This document shows positions 1 through 11,800 of a DNA stretch of 64,000 nucleotides, one piece after another. The translations under genes were made by a program, and so were the position numbers. This DNA is from Siphonodentalium dalli (Eukaryota > Mollusca > Scaphopoda > Gadilida > Siphonodentaliidae): positions 203,447,959 to 203,511,958 of the forward strand of contig CP136062.1 of assembly GCA_032622095.1 (NCBI GenBank), read 5' to 3'. A model generated the notes under the pieces. That model did no database searches. It saw nothing but the letters and a program-made list of their open reading frames with translations, and was not told the origin of the DNA. Within the stretch, counting starts at the first letter, position 1. Each line of letters begins with the position of its first letter.

Positions 1-270
1 CAAAATTCCATGTTGAATTAGCATATTGGTACTTGGCTTCTTATATACTGTACCATTATGTGCGTTCAAGCGTTATGGTTTACTGTATCTTTTCTGTACT
101 AAAGGTGAGAACATATCCAATATTTTATATGGATTTTTGGTCTCTCAAAGTTGACAGAAATGTCAGTTTATTTCTAAATTTCAATGAAATTAGAGACCTG
201 GAAATGGAAATTTTCACTTGACACCAAATAGTACTGGAAACGTCAAATAACCTGTTTAATCTGTGACTGA

Positions 271-391
271 TACAGGCAAGAAACTGTCAGGAATTAAGAG
301 TATGCCCAAGCCCTAACTTGAAGTGGCTTGGCCAGGACTTCCAAGTCAGGGCTTGGGCATACTCTCAATTCCTGACAGTTTCCTGCCTGTA
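271..391. repeat. Palindromic foldback (121 bp)
   Basis: TACAGGCAAGAAACTGTCAG at the left is the near-perfect reverse complement of the right end, with arms of about 54 bp and a short loop. It is probably a foldback-type MITE, superfamily unknown. Confidence 0.8.
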
Positions 392-557
392 TTGATCTAT
401 GTCTTCAACTTTCGGTAAGAGTTTGATTTGTTTACACATTTTAATAGGAACATGGTCACAGGAATAAACGATATCTTGCTGAAAACAGCATGGCCAATAT
501 CACTATAAGGAACACCCACCACAGGATTGTCATTAAGTAAACAAGTAAAATATATAG

Positions 558-717
558 AGAGTAATCAATTGGTTCCGAGAATTACGTTAAATAATTCACG
601 AGAGGTGAGAGACGTCGGTAAGAAACGAGTGCGCGTTAGCGCACGAGTTTCTTACCCAAACGTCTCTCGCCTCGAGTGAATTATTGAACGTAATTCTCGG
701 AACTAATTGATTACTCT
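558..717. repeat. Palindromic MITE-like element (about 160 bp)
   Basis: The arms run from AGAGTAATCAATTGGTTCCG to its complement at 717, enclosing a GC-richer core (GTGCGCGTTAGCGCAC). The whole unit is an imperfect hairpin. Confidence 0.8.
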
Positions 718-1622
718 ATTTATTACACTTCTGCATCAATTTGGTTCGCCAAATAGGATTAAAACACACAGAATGAATGCTTAAAAGTCCCGATGTGGAT
801 AAAGATCAACCATAGAAAATTCAGTCTAGATCAGTAAGCGACGTAACGTCAATGACGTCACGGGAAATGACATAATTCACTAGTGACATTACCAATTTTA
901 ATTAACAGCATTTTCAATGGAAATCGCGCATAGGAGTGTAATAAAAATATATAATAAATCAAAATTAAAAATGAGCACACCACTTTAACAATAGCATCGC
1001 TATTGATATAATGCTACCACTACAATTAACCAAAATTATCATGTGCATTAATTTTGAAAATTATTGTCTTTTTTGTTATTACAAAGACACATTGCTTGAT
1101 CCCAACAGATATTGGATTGTTTATTGTGTGTGATTGCTATTTGAAAAATACAACATTGTTGTTAATCTAGTGGGGAATTTATAGTTATAACATTTAGACA
1201 TTTAATTCTAAGGAGTGTCAAAGGAATAAGTCATTCAAGTAAATCCAGAGTGGAATCCCATAATTTTACAAATGCAGACAATATCTGGCCATAATGCTGT
1301 AAGGTGATCATGATAAAACGATTTTAGGTGAGAATACTTTTTATTAAGAAAGTTCATATAAATGACTAACAAAAAGTATGAAATGCTCAACAACTAGATT
1401 GTATATAAATACGGTCTGCTGGCTACCATGTTCTTTGCAAGCCTTGAGTTTACTGCTCGTATACAAGCCTTGAAATAAGCTCCATTTATTAATATATAGA
1501 TCATAAACCAGTCTGTCAGTTAATGCCTTCTTTGAAGTTCTTTCTATTGCAAATTTCATAAATAGTCAATGTTTAGTCATAATTTAGAAAAAAATAATTT
1601 CATTCTTGTCTACTACTAAATT

Positions 1623-1708
1623 GATGGCGATGGCTTGATTGCCATGGGTATCATACCTGTAGAAGCCGATGGCGATGGCTTGATTGCCATAGGTATCATA
1701 CCTGTAGT
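1623..1708. repeat. 45-bp direct repeat, two copies
   Basis: The unit GATGGCGATGGCTTGATTGC... begins at 1623 and again at 1668 with few differences. Confidence 0.85.
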
Positions 1709-2637
1709 ACAGTAGAAGGCAATCAGTCCAGTTCTCTTATGGTTTTGGAACGACTGATTTTGACATTTTGTCATTTATTGTCAACAATTTGCAATGCATG
1801 TTTTGTTGCAATGAAAACGATGAAGATGATTGTATTGTGAAACCACACATGAACAGCATGAGCTCATTGCAACAAAGAACAGAACCAAATTGAATCCATT
1901 TTCCTTGCAAAGAACCTGATTGCCAGCGATAAGCAACAAATAAATGAATTAAAAAATGGTTTTAAACCTCGCAACATTAAATACATAGTACTAATAATTA
2001 GAGGTATCAAACCATTTCTAGCACCAACTCATCAAAATTAGTTTTGTTTCAACTCAAACCCTTTACTATTCTATACAGTAATTTGGGCAAGATTCACTTG
2101 CATCCAGCCACAATACAAAATATATGCAAATGAAAGCCATCTATTTCAGGCAAAATACATAGATCCAGATATAGCAAATTATTAATATATGACAAACTGA
2201 ATTATCATTGCATTAAATAATTAATGTTGTATTTATCATATTCTGGGAATATCATAATGATAGACTATTAAAGCTCATGGGGATACTCTCAAAAGTTGAT
2301 AAATACATTAAATACTCTTGTATGGACAGAGAAAGACTTATTCAAATAATAGAATTTAGAAAAGTCGGGCCCTAAATTTTCTTCAACATGGAATAATAAA
2401 AGAGTGTTCCTTGTTGATTTGTTCCTTGTTGACATGGTAAAAATAAAGAGCGTTTATATCACATATGTGTATAAAATTGGAATCAGCTGGAAAATTGCTT
2501 TAAACATTGATAGTTTTTTTTACACAGCTTCTTGCAACTATCGATCTATCTAATCCCACCTTCCAAATTATATAGATAAGTTTTTGTGGGAGAATACCCT
2601 GTCTAGCCTTGAAATTATTTTCCTTGACCATATCTTA

Positions 2638-3027
2638 TTAACCCTTTACCCAACAGAAGGGCCCTGTGCCAATGCATTATCTTATATATGCGAGTCGACC
2701 ATAGGTCGCCTCGCATATATAAGAGAATGCATTGGCTTAACACATTGAAAATTATAAAATTGTTAAAGAATGTAAGAAAAAATGGTAAAAAAATATTTTT
2801 TTTAGGCCAATGCATTCTCTTATATATGCGAGGCGACCTATGGTCGACTCGCATATATAAGAGAATGCATTGGCACATGGCATAACTGTAACTATCACAA
2901 TGTGGTCAAGGAGCCGGTTCCAATGATATCCATATTTGTATGGTTCTATTGAGACAGACCGAAGATATTTTAGGCTGTTGAAGCTTTATTTGGCCGGTTT
3001 TGGCCGGTTTGTTGGGTAAAGGGTTAA
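2638..3027 (+). mobile_element. TTAA-flanked MITE, family A copy 1
   Basis: TTAA borders and short inverted ends (CCCTTTACCCAACA / TGTTGGGTAAAGGG) fit a non-autonomous piggyBac-type element; superfamily is inferred from the TTAA duplication and the CCCTTT end. It contains two 69-nt hairpins (2668-2736 and 2806-2874), the second being the reverse complement of the first, then a roughly 150 bp unique tail ending in repeated TTGGCCGGTTT. No coding capacity. Confidence 0.88.
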
Positions 3028-3451
3028 GTGTGAATACAATTTTAAACCCTTTTTGGTGAGAATGAGACAGTAAATTTACTCTTCTGCACTAGTTGTTGTT
3101 GAAAATAATGTTGGCATTTAGCATAGGCTTTATCATTTGCCAATGAAAATAGCTGTGTGAGTGAAGTAAACAAGATGGCTTTCAGTTTTATAAGGACTCA
3201 ATTTCCTGGCCAAAAGACTTTTAGCTTTGACCGATAAATTCATTATAACTACAGCAAGATATTTTATAGATGATATGAAGAGGTACCCGAGCGATTCTGC
3301 AAATATAAAATATATGTCAGCCCAGTTCATTCTGATACTGGATTCATTGCACAATAAATATCAAAATGGTTGAGAAACAAAACTTACAAAAATATAAATT
3401 GCACAGGCATACAAAGGTTTTGTTCTACCAATATTAAAGATGAAGACTGAT

Positions 3452-3883
3452 CAAGCCTGAGTTTACTGTGCCTGTCATGTATAGAATGAGGTCCCCAGAG
3501 GGTGAGTTTAGTGACGCTATCCCGCATAGCAGGCTAGCATCACTAAATTCATCCTCTGGGGACCTCATCTTCTCTGGAAAGTTTCTTTATTATCAAATTT
3601 CTATAGACATAGATTCTATTTCTTTTTTAGTTTAGTTTTTCTATATCCCCAAATTGGCAGACGATAAATGCATAAATGAGGTGCCCAATGGGTGCACATC
3701 ACAATATTCACCATTTGGGAACTTCAATCTGAGTCAATGTCTCCCATAGCAGATGAGGCCATGAAGAATGAGGTACCCAGAAGGTGAATTTAGTGATGAT
3801 AGCCCACTATGAGGGATAGCATCACTAAATTCACCCTCTGGGGACCTCATTCTGCAAATGAAGGCTCAATAAATTCAGGCTTG
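3452..3883 (+). mobile_element. hAT-like palindromic MITE with perfect 8-bp target duplication
   Basis: The ends CAAGCCTGAGTTTACTG and TTCAGGCTTG are inverted, and AGACTGAT occurs immediately on both sides (3444-3451 and 3884-3891), an 8-bp duplication typical of hAT. Inside are two palindromes built on AGAATGAGGTCCCCAGAGGG (about 3484-3570 and 3767-3855). Confidence 0.85.
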
Positions 3884-3891
3884 AGACTGAT

Positions 3892-4871
3892 CACAAGTAA
3901 TTATAAAAGCTTCTTCTGATCACATATAAATAATAAAAGTTGTTTCTGATCACATGCAAATGTACTCACAATTGTAACAGATATCATTGTAACTTAAAAA
4001 CAGATATAGATAATAGATATGAATTGTTAGACATAATGCAACATCGTCCATGAATAGGATGATGAAACAAAACATATACCATATTTAATGCAAGGACATA
4101 GCGTATGGGGGCTATACATGTCAATGGTAAACCCAATCTCAGATTTCAAGCAATATAATACTATAGTTTGAACTAATATTTTATTGTTTTATTATTGAAC
4201 ATTTTGTGATATCCGAGTCAAATATATAAACATTACTTATTGTTTTTTTCTGAGTTTTGACTTTTAAAACATTCTAACCACATACCGGTAGATACAGGTA
4301 GTTATGATTTTCGTTGTCTGCTTTCTAGAAACTTGATTTGTTGGGAGTCGCAGATGGAAAGTTTAATGTTAAGGTGGGGTCCATATGAACATTTTCAAAA
4401 CTTATATTTTTGTGGCTATGCAGCAGAAATTCTGAGGTATACACCCATACGGTAGCTACATCCCTGCTTTGTTGTGCACTATATTAGCATTCACCTCCAA
4501 TGATTTCCATTTAATCAATTACACCTGTACATTCTCATATTTGCAAGCAGATATGTAAGTAAACTATGTCTACTGGACGGATTGACATTTGGAAGAACAA
4601 TGTGATACCAATCATACTGAATTGCCATGAGTATTTACAATCAATCATAAACAATCAAACCGTAGTACTGGCCCTACCTAACAGTTAGAATTAGTCAATT
4701 TCAGCTAATAAGAGTGTCCAACCAGACCTTTTAGTGCCTTATTAATATTTCAATATGAGCAATACTTGTCTTCCAATAAAGATTTTTTAAACTATATTGA
4801 GAAATTGAAAATAGCTGACAGTATATAATTGCCAATAAAAGTCACACCTCTAGTACTGTAGACGTGTGCAA
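3892..4871. other. No feature seen
   Basis: AT-rich sequence without a recognisable gene or repeat structure. Confidence 0.5.
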
Positions 4872-5252
4872 TTAACCCTTTACCCAACAAACCGGCCAAA
4901 TAAAGCTTCAACAGCCTAAAATATCTTCGGTCTGTCTCAATAGAACCATACAAATATGGATATCATTGGAACCGGCTCCTTGACCACATTGTGATAGTTA
5001 CAGTTATGCCCTGTGCCAATGCATTCTCTTATATATGCGAGTCGACCATAGGTCGCCTCGCATATATAAGAGAATGCATTGGCCTAAAAAAAAATCTTTT
5101 TTGAACATTTTTTTTTACCATTCTTTAACAATTTATAATTTTTAATGTGTTAAGCCAATGCATTCTCTTATATATGCGAGGCGACCTATGGTCGACTCGC
5201 ATATATAAGAGAATGCATTGGCACAGGGCCCTTCTGTTGGGTAAAGGGTTAA
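4872..5252 (-). mobile_element. TTAA-flanked MITE, family A copy 2 (reverse)
   Basis: Same ends and two hairpins as the copy at 2638-3027, in reverse orientation. It lies about 330 bp beyond the cyclophilin stop codon and so could fall inside its 3' UTR; no polyadenylation site could be placed. Confidence 0.88.
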
Positions 5253-5579
5253 CTGAAATTGACTGTATCAAAGAATCTCATCTGATTCATTTAAGTTATT
5301 TACAAAGAACATCCTAGAAAATTATAGAAAATATTTTGGCAATATAAATATTCATTTGATGGCAAGGAAGACTTTTTGTCAATTTTGATTGTTGGCACAT
5401 TTCGGAATACACAATAAGAAACATATCCCCACCATTCATATAAAGGCAGTTTGTGGGATCAAAATGGCAGTACTCATACATGATCTAAGCCAATCAGCAT
5501 AGTGCAAACCAAACAGCAAATTGATCCCAATATATATGAGCCAATCAGATCAGTGCACATAATAAGGTAGGTCCAAACT

Positions 5580-5809
5580 TCAGACAGCATCAGTCAGTTC
5601 TTCTTCAAATGGCTCTGCTAGTTCGATGACACCCGAAGCTTTAATCGTAACATCTTCAACCGGCCAGTCCATTGTGTTTGCTGGTACATTTTCTATTTGA
5701 CGAACAATATCCATACCTTGAAGGACTTTGCCAAATACGACATGTACTCCATCTAACCAGTTAGTTGCTTTCAACGTGATGAAGAACTGATTACCATTTG
5801 TATTAGTAC
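5580..5809 (-). CDS. PPIB: Cyclophilin exon 4: C-terminal PPIase segment and stop
   Basis: The acceptor is ATCATTGCAG. The exon encodes [11 protein letters not shown] and [12 protein letters not shown], then the acidic tail [11 protein letters not shown], and ends in TGA at 5582-5580. An ATG just upstream of the acceptor makes an unspliced frame look slightly longer, but homology to cyclophilins starts at the acceptor. Confidence 0.95.
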
Positions 5810-8800
5810 CTGCAATGATCCACATGGTGAAAACAGATTAGCTTTGAACCAATATCAACTATCGGACATGATATCGGCAGAGACTGGGAATTCGGACAAG
5901 GCCATGGCAATTTGGACATGAGTTCTGCCAATTGTCAGATATTTTCAATGTGCTGTCATTGAACATTCTCCCATGAATTTATGGCAAAATCTATGGAAGT
6001 GCCCTCATTAAAAAGAGTCAATATAGCTTGTTTTCATATCGGTATATATTTCATGTGTATAAATATTTGAAAATTCCGTATTAATTATTTAGTGTGTTTA
6101 TTCATAGTTCCATGGTAGCTATCAGCAGTCAAAGACGGTGTGAGGTCAACATCACTGACTTCTATGTATGCATGCCAGGGGGAAATATATCCCTTTAGCC
6201 ATTTTTTTGCCATTTGACAAATTTTTTAGCCACTTCCATTTAGTTTTGGCTTTTGGCTAAAATGGTGGAATGTTAGGGGGAGATGTTATATTGGAAATTT
6301 CCAACAGTTGGAAAGTTTGAGGTACCAGTAAGAAGTTTGAGGTACCAGTAAGAAACTTCCAACCCTAGTGCGGGGTGCAAATGGAATTCTCAGAATTGGA
6401 TATGTTTGTCTGCATCAAGGGGGTGGGGGGTTGAAATTGGAAACCCGGCAGCCATGTGCCCGACAACATGAAAGCAAATAATATTACTTACCAGCATTAG
6501 CCATACTAAGATATCCTGCTCCATGGTGCTTCAGGACAAAAGCTTCATCATCAAAATACTTTCCATAAATACTTTTTGAGCCAGAACCATCTTTTTTATC
6601 AAAGTCACCACCTGAAAGAAATTATTTAGCTCATAATAAAGGCGCATATCATCCGCAGCCAAATATCTTCATTCTATGTGAATAAAAGATTCAAACAAGA
6701 TCTACTGACAGACAAGGCATTCAATCGCTTGAAAATGAAATGCAATTATTTTTGGAAAAAACAGGATAAAACAGCATTTTCTATACATAAAGTAAATCAC
6801 AACGAAATGATAACTGACAATAATTTTCTTCAAGAAGACAGAGTGAACGCACTTGGGATATTGAAATGTAATCGAGCTTTTTTCATCTGTAGAAGAAAGA
6901 AATCTAATCAATGTAAAATGTAGTACAGTAAATCATTTCCAAACTGAACACCCTTGTGACTGACCTTTCTGTTCGGTTTAGTATACATTCAGATGACCAC
7001 AATTCAGTCGTAAATGGGAAGTTTTCCATCATAGGTAGTAACTGGTAGTTGTACTGGGCATGCTTACAACAAGATCATGAGTATAAAATGAATATCAAGC
7101 ACTATTTGATTTCAGATGCGAAATCATGGAGCATTCTTGGTTACCTCCACTTGCAATGGAATCAGTCGTGCGTACATAAAATTGTAGATGGAAAGATTGC
7201 AGGTCAGTCAATCATGTGGTTAACCATGGCTTACAATATCTTAGATGCCATGACATCGCAATTGTGTGAACAGACTAGCTATCATTTTGTCGGACCCGGT
7301 TCCTCCACTTACGATTGAATCGTGGTCATCTGAACATCCACCAAGGTGTTCACTGTACGGAAAGTTGTGCCATCATTACAAAGCGCAATTATATCGCAAA
7401 TACTACATTATTTATTGTTGAACATACGGAAATATTGACCCAATGTGCATGTGCGGTTGGTTTCCTGAGGTCAAAAATCATATATTCGGTCACTTATGAA
7501 CTCAAAATTCCATTAGATTCAAGATTCAAGATTCAATAAGATTTATTTTGTATTCAATATAATTATAATATACATTGTATATATATCAACAGGACCCCAC
7601 AAAAAGTTTAACTTGCAAGGGCAGGGCCCTTATGCTTGTATAATGATACAGTGTTATGTGTACGTATATTGGGTGTATATAGTGCGGGTGCGTATTTACA
7701 ATGTGTGTATTATTGTATAGAGATGGGCAAGAAGGGGTGGGGGCATGGGGTGGGTCGGGTTGTGAGATGGTGATTATAGTCATTTTTTTTTAGTTGTTAT
7801 GCTTTATCTGGTAGCCAATATGATCATCTTGATGTCTTTATGCTGAGACCTGCGCGATCGTCTTGCAATTTTCAATAATGTGGGGAATACCAGTATTTAA
7901 AGGGGTACTGTACACCAATTTCCTTAAATTCCCGGTGACAATAGCGATCTAATATGAATATTATATTATAAAATAACTAATTTGAGTCGACGATGTCTAC
8001 TCAAAACGTTCCGGTTAACAGGCTATCGTAAAAGTTAAATTGAATTATTTAATATAAATTCATTTATGGCTGGAGTCATAAAATGGCGAATTATGCCATT
8101 ACGAGTTACCGTTCTTGAAATCGCATCTGCTGCGTGTCTTTTATTGACAACCGTTCGCGAACATTATTGAGTTGCAAACAAAACATGTTACCTGCAAAAG
8201 GAGGGCCCGTTATAATCAATTCGGCAAAAAGGAGAAAGAAACAAGAGTCATAAAGCGTCAAGTACTTTTATAGGGAGTGAGATCGTTCGACGGAAGAGAT
8301 TGAATGCATCAATCGAAGCTGTGAGCAATGAACTTCCGGTTCTTCCTGAGACCTGCGTCGTCTCCGGTGAAGGTCAAAAACATGGCGCGTAGTTTGAAAT
8401 CGTAATATTTTTTCTTTCCAAGATCAATATTTTCTTCGCTAAATTAGGTTTATACGAAACTCATATAACACGAACACAATCTAACTTGAAAGTTATTTCA
8501 ATGGGAGTAAAAAAAAAAATTCCTATCTCTGTGTACAGTACCCCTTTAAGGTGATCAATGAAATATGGGTGTAAATACTGCTTGATGAATTGGTTACGGT
8601 TATAGACAAGTTGATTATTTTTGCACTGTTGTTCAGATGAGTGACAAATAGCGACACATGGAGGAAATGTGGCATAAATTTGGTTGGCCTGTTTCTCACC
8701 GGGAGAGCAGGCCAGGAGAGGGAGGATTATACTATGAGAATAAAGAGAAGTTCATTAATTTCTGCCCCCTCTTCTGGACAGTCTCTGGATTACAGAGTTA

Positions 8801-11800
8801 ATTCTTAGTGAGAATGCACTTTGTTGAGTTGGGGGGCGGGCAGTTCATTTGGTATGAGAAGGATTCGGTTTATAGCAGGTCCAGTTTTGAGAGATTTTGC
8901 TGTTATATTGCTATATCACTAACCTTGTATCATAAAATCTTTTATGACTCTGTGAAATAAGCTGCCCTCATAGCCGAAGCCATTCTCACCAGTTGCCAGC
9001 TCCCGAAAGTTCATCACCGTCTTTGGTGCCACATCACCGAACAGGCCCAGAACGATTCTACCGACATCATTCCCAGCAATATTTAAATCCATAAATACCT
9101 TGTCTGTAACGGTGGCGGTCTCTCCATGTGCCTATAGGGAAGAAAATAGAGAGATGAGATTTTGAACCTAATGCATGTTATTTGGAGATCCTGATTAAAT
9201 TAATGATAATTTTGGAGATCCTGGTTAAATGCACATCTCGAATATTGTAACCGAATGCATATTTCGGAGATCATGGGTAACCAAATGCATGTTTCGGACA
9301 TGTATATTGCTCTCTAACAGATAAGACTTCTTCCCACAAGACATGGGAGTTGAACAAACAAGATTACCACAGGCAGGTTTTAAAGACTGCAGATTTATTG
9401 GTGAGATTGGGATTCATATGCAACCACAAATGGACATTTATTTTATTTTAATAGAAGTACTGTAAATTGTTTTTGAAAATTCCATCTAAAATTATTGCTG
9501 CTTAATGTAATCATAGTATATAGTATATATTTAGCTATATAGACGTGTTTACATGCCAATTAGGCAAATTTTTTTATTTTTTTGGGGTTGAAATTTGAAG
9601 AAAAAAAGTCCAGGTCTGCCCAATTTCGGCAGGTCGGTCGGGTAAGGCCAAAAAAAAAAACATCTGTGTTTCCGGTTACCCGACCGACCTGTCGAAATTG
9701 GGCCGACCGGAACTTTTTTTCTTCAAATTTCAACCCCAAAAAAAATACAAAATTTGCCTAATTGGCATGTAAACACGTCTATATAGCTAAATATATACTA
9801 TATACTATGATTACATTAAGCAGCAATAATTTTAGATGGAATTTTCAAAAACAATTTACTTCTATTAAAATACATGTCCATTTGTGGTTGCAGATGAATC
9901 CCAATCTCACCAATAAATCTGCAGTCTTTAAAACCTGCCTGTGGTAATCTTGTTTGTTCAACTCCCATGTCTTGTGGGAAGAAGTCTTATCTGTTAGAGA
10001 GCAATATACATATAGAAGACATTCTATATCAGAATTTAAAGTTCCTCTCCCCAGTCAATCAAGGATTCATAGTGTTCATGCATAGTTACTAGTATGTATA
10101 CAGACAGTATAAAGATGACTGCATGTCTACCATATCAAACACCCTTCTGTGATGGGCACTAAAAAAGCACATGAAATTATCTACTGGTTTGTTTGGGTGT
10201 AGTTGAGGGGTGTCTGAGGAACATTTACACCCTGTGCAATGTGTCTGAGGCGCATGTGAGATATGTGTCTTAGGTCCTGAGGTGTATGACCAAATATTTA
10301 AGTGAGGTTTGAATTAATATCATACAAGTTATGTTATTATAAAGTAATAGAAAAGCCCTATTATGGTGTATGTCTTGGGCCTGTTGATATGTCAATATTG
10401 TACTCTGAGGAAGATGTGCCACCACAATCTAAACTGAGAGAATAATTACAAGAGAGCTGCATAATTGAGTGCCTGGGAGGCATTTGTTTGTTCACATTGA
10501 CAATACTTATCATATTATTGTGCTACATTAACTGTTTACTTGCTATATACATGGACAGCCTTAACACAAGTATAGTAAGCATTAATGTACTTCTTAACTG
10601 TTCGGGGGAAAAATAAAAAAATATTACCAAAAAAAAAAAAATCCCTACCTACCTACCTGGAATTTTTTGGCACCGTAATAGGAAACAAATAAGTTGTTTT
10701 TTTAGGCCTAACCGGAAACACAGATGTTTTTTTTTTGGCCTTATCATATTAGTGTGCTACATTAACTGTTTACTTACAATATACATGGACAGCCTGAACA
10801 CAAGTATAAAGAGTAAGCATTAATGTACTTCTTAACTGTTCAGGGAAAAAATTAAAAAATATTACCCAAAAAAAAAAAAATCCCTACCTACCTACATGTA
10901 CCTGGATTTTTTTGGCACCGTAATATTTAGGAAACAATTTTTTTTTTTTGGCCTAACCTAATTCATGTTTTGGAGATCCTAGGTAACCAAATGCAAGTTT
11001 CAGAGATCCTGAGTAAACGAATGCATGTTTCAGAGATCCTGGGTAACCTAATGAATATTTCGGAGATCCTAGGTAACGTAATGTATGTTTCGGAGATCCT
11101 GGGTAACCTATAAAGCTAATAGCACAGGTAATTTAATGGTAAGCTCCTTGGGTTACATTCAAAAACCTCAAATCTGTTCAATTGTTAGTTGAACGAGAGG
11201 CCGATCACGATCGGCAGATGTTAACCCATCCCTTGGCGATAAAAATTTAATATGATCGGATAAATGAGAGTTTTGGTGTTGAATTATAGAGTATACTGTT
11301 ATGTACTATTATAGACAAATGTACATAACACAAATTATTGTAATTTATGGGTCACTGGCATTTATATAAGAGAATGCACTGGTACAGGATCTGTAATGCT
11401 AAACCGCCACAGCCAGCAAGCCCATGGGTTAAATGTGTAGGTGTGACCTGGACATGGAATACTTGGGTTAAGAGAGTCCAATTTAAGTTTACAATAATAA
11501 TGTGCCCTAGTATACAGATAAGCAACCTCACCACTGACCCATTAATATCAATTATATAACAGAGCTGTCAAAATATCACAGGAATTGTTTATGTTGAACA
11601 CTGACCTCTCTATTAAACCAATAACAATTATAATGATATCAGACCATCTGAAGATATAACTCTGCAGCACAGATGTCCAAGTCTACTGTTAATATCATGT
11701 GATGTTTATTGTTGAATCTTTATTTTAAATTAGATGCCATAGCCTTCTTTATCAGATTATTTGCACATTGGCATAAGAGACATCAGAAAATAATATAGCC

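Larger units (their letters stand above)
1..2637. other. Gene-free flank
   Basis: No coding region is recognised. Two palindromic elements (271-391 and 558-717) and a short duplication (1623-1708) are the only structure seen; the rest is AT-rich unique-looking sequence. Confidence 0.6.

Noticed and set aside
2668-2874. Possible CRISPR-like repeat-spacer arrangement of the paired hairpins
   Set aside because: There are only two units per locus, in inverted orientation, inside TTAA-bounded MITEs in a eukaryotic intron/flank context.
5580-5825. 81-codon unspliced ORF starting [10 protein letters not shown]
   Set aside because: The first few codons are intron; the AG acceptor and homology place the exon border at 5809.
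7586-7783. 65-codon proline/histidine-rich ORF in cyclophilin intron 2
   Set aside because: Low-complexity sequence with no similarity recognised, and it lies inside an intron.
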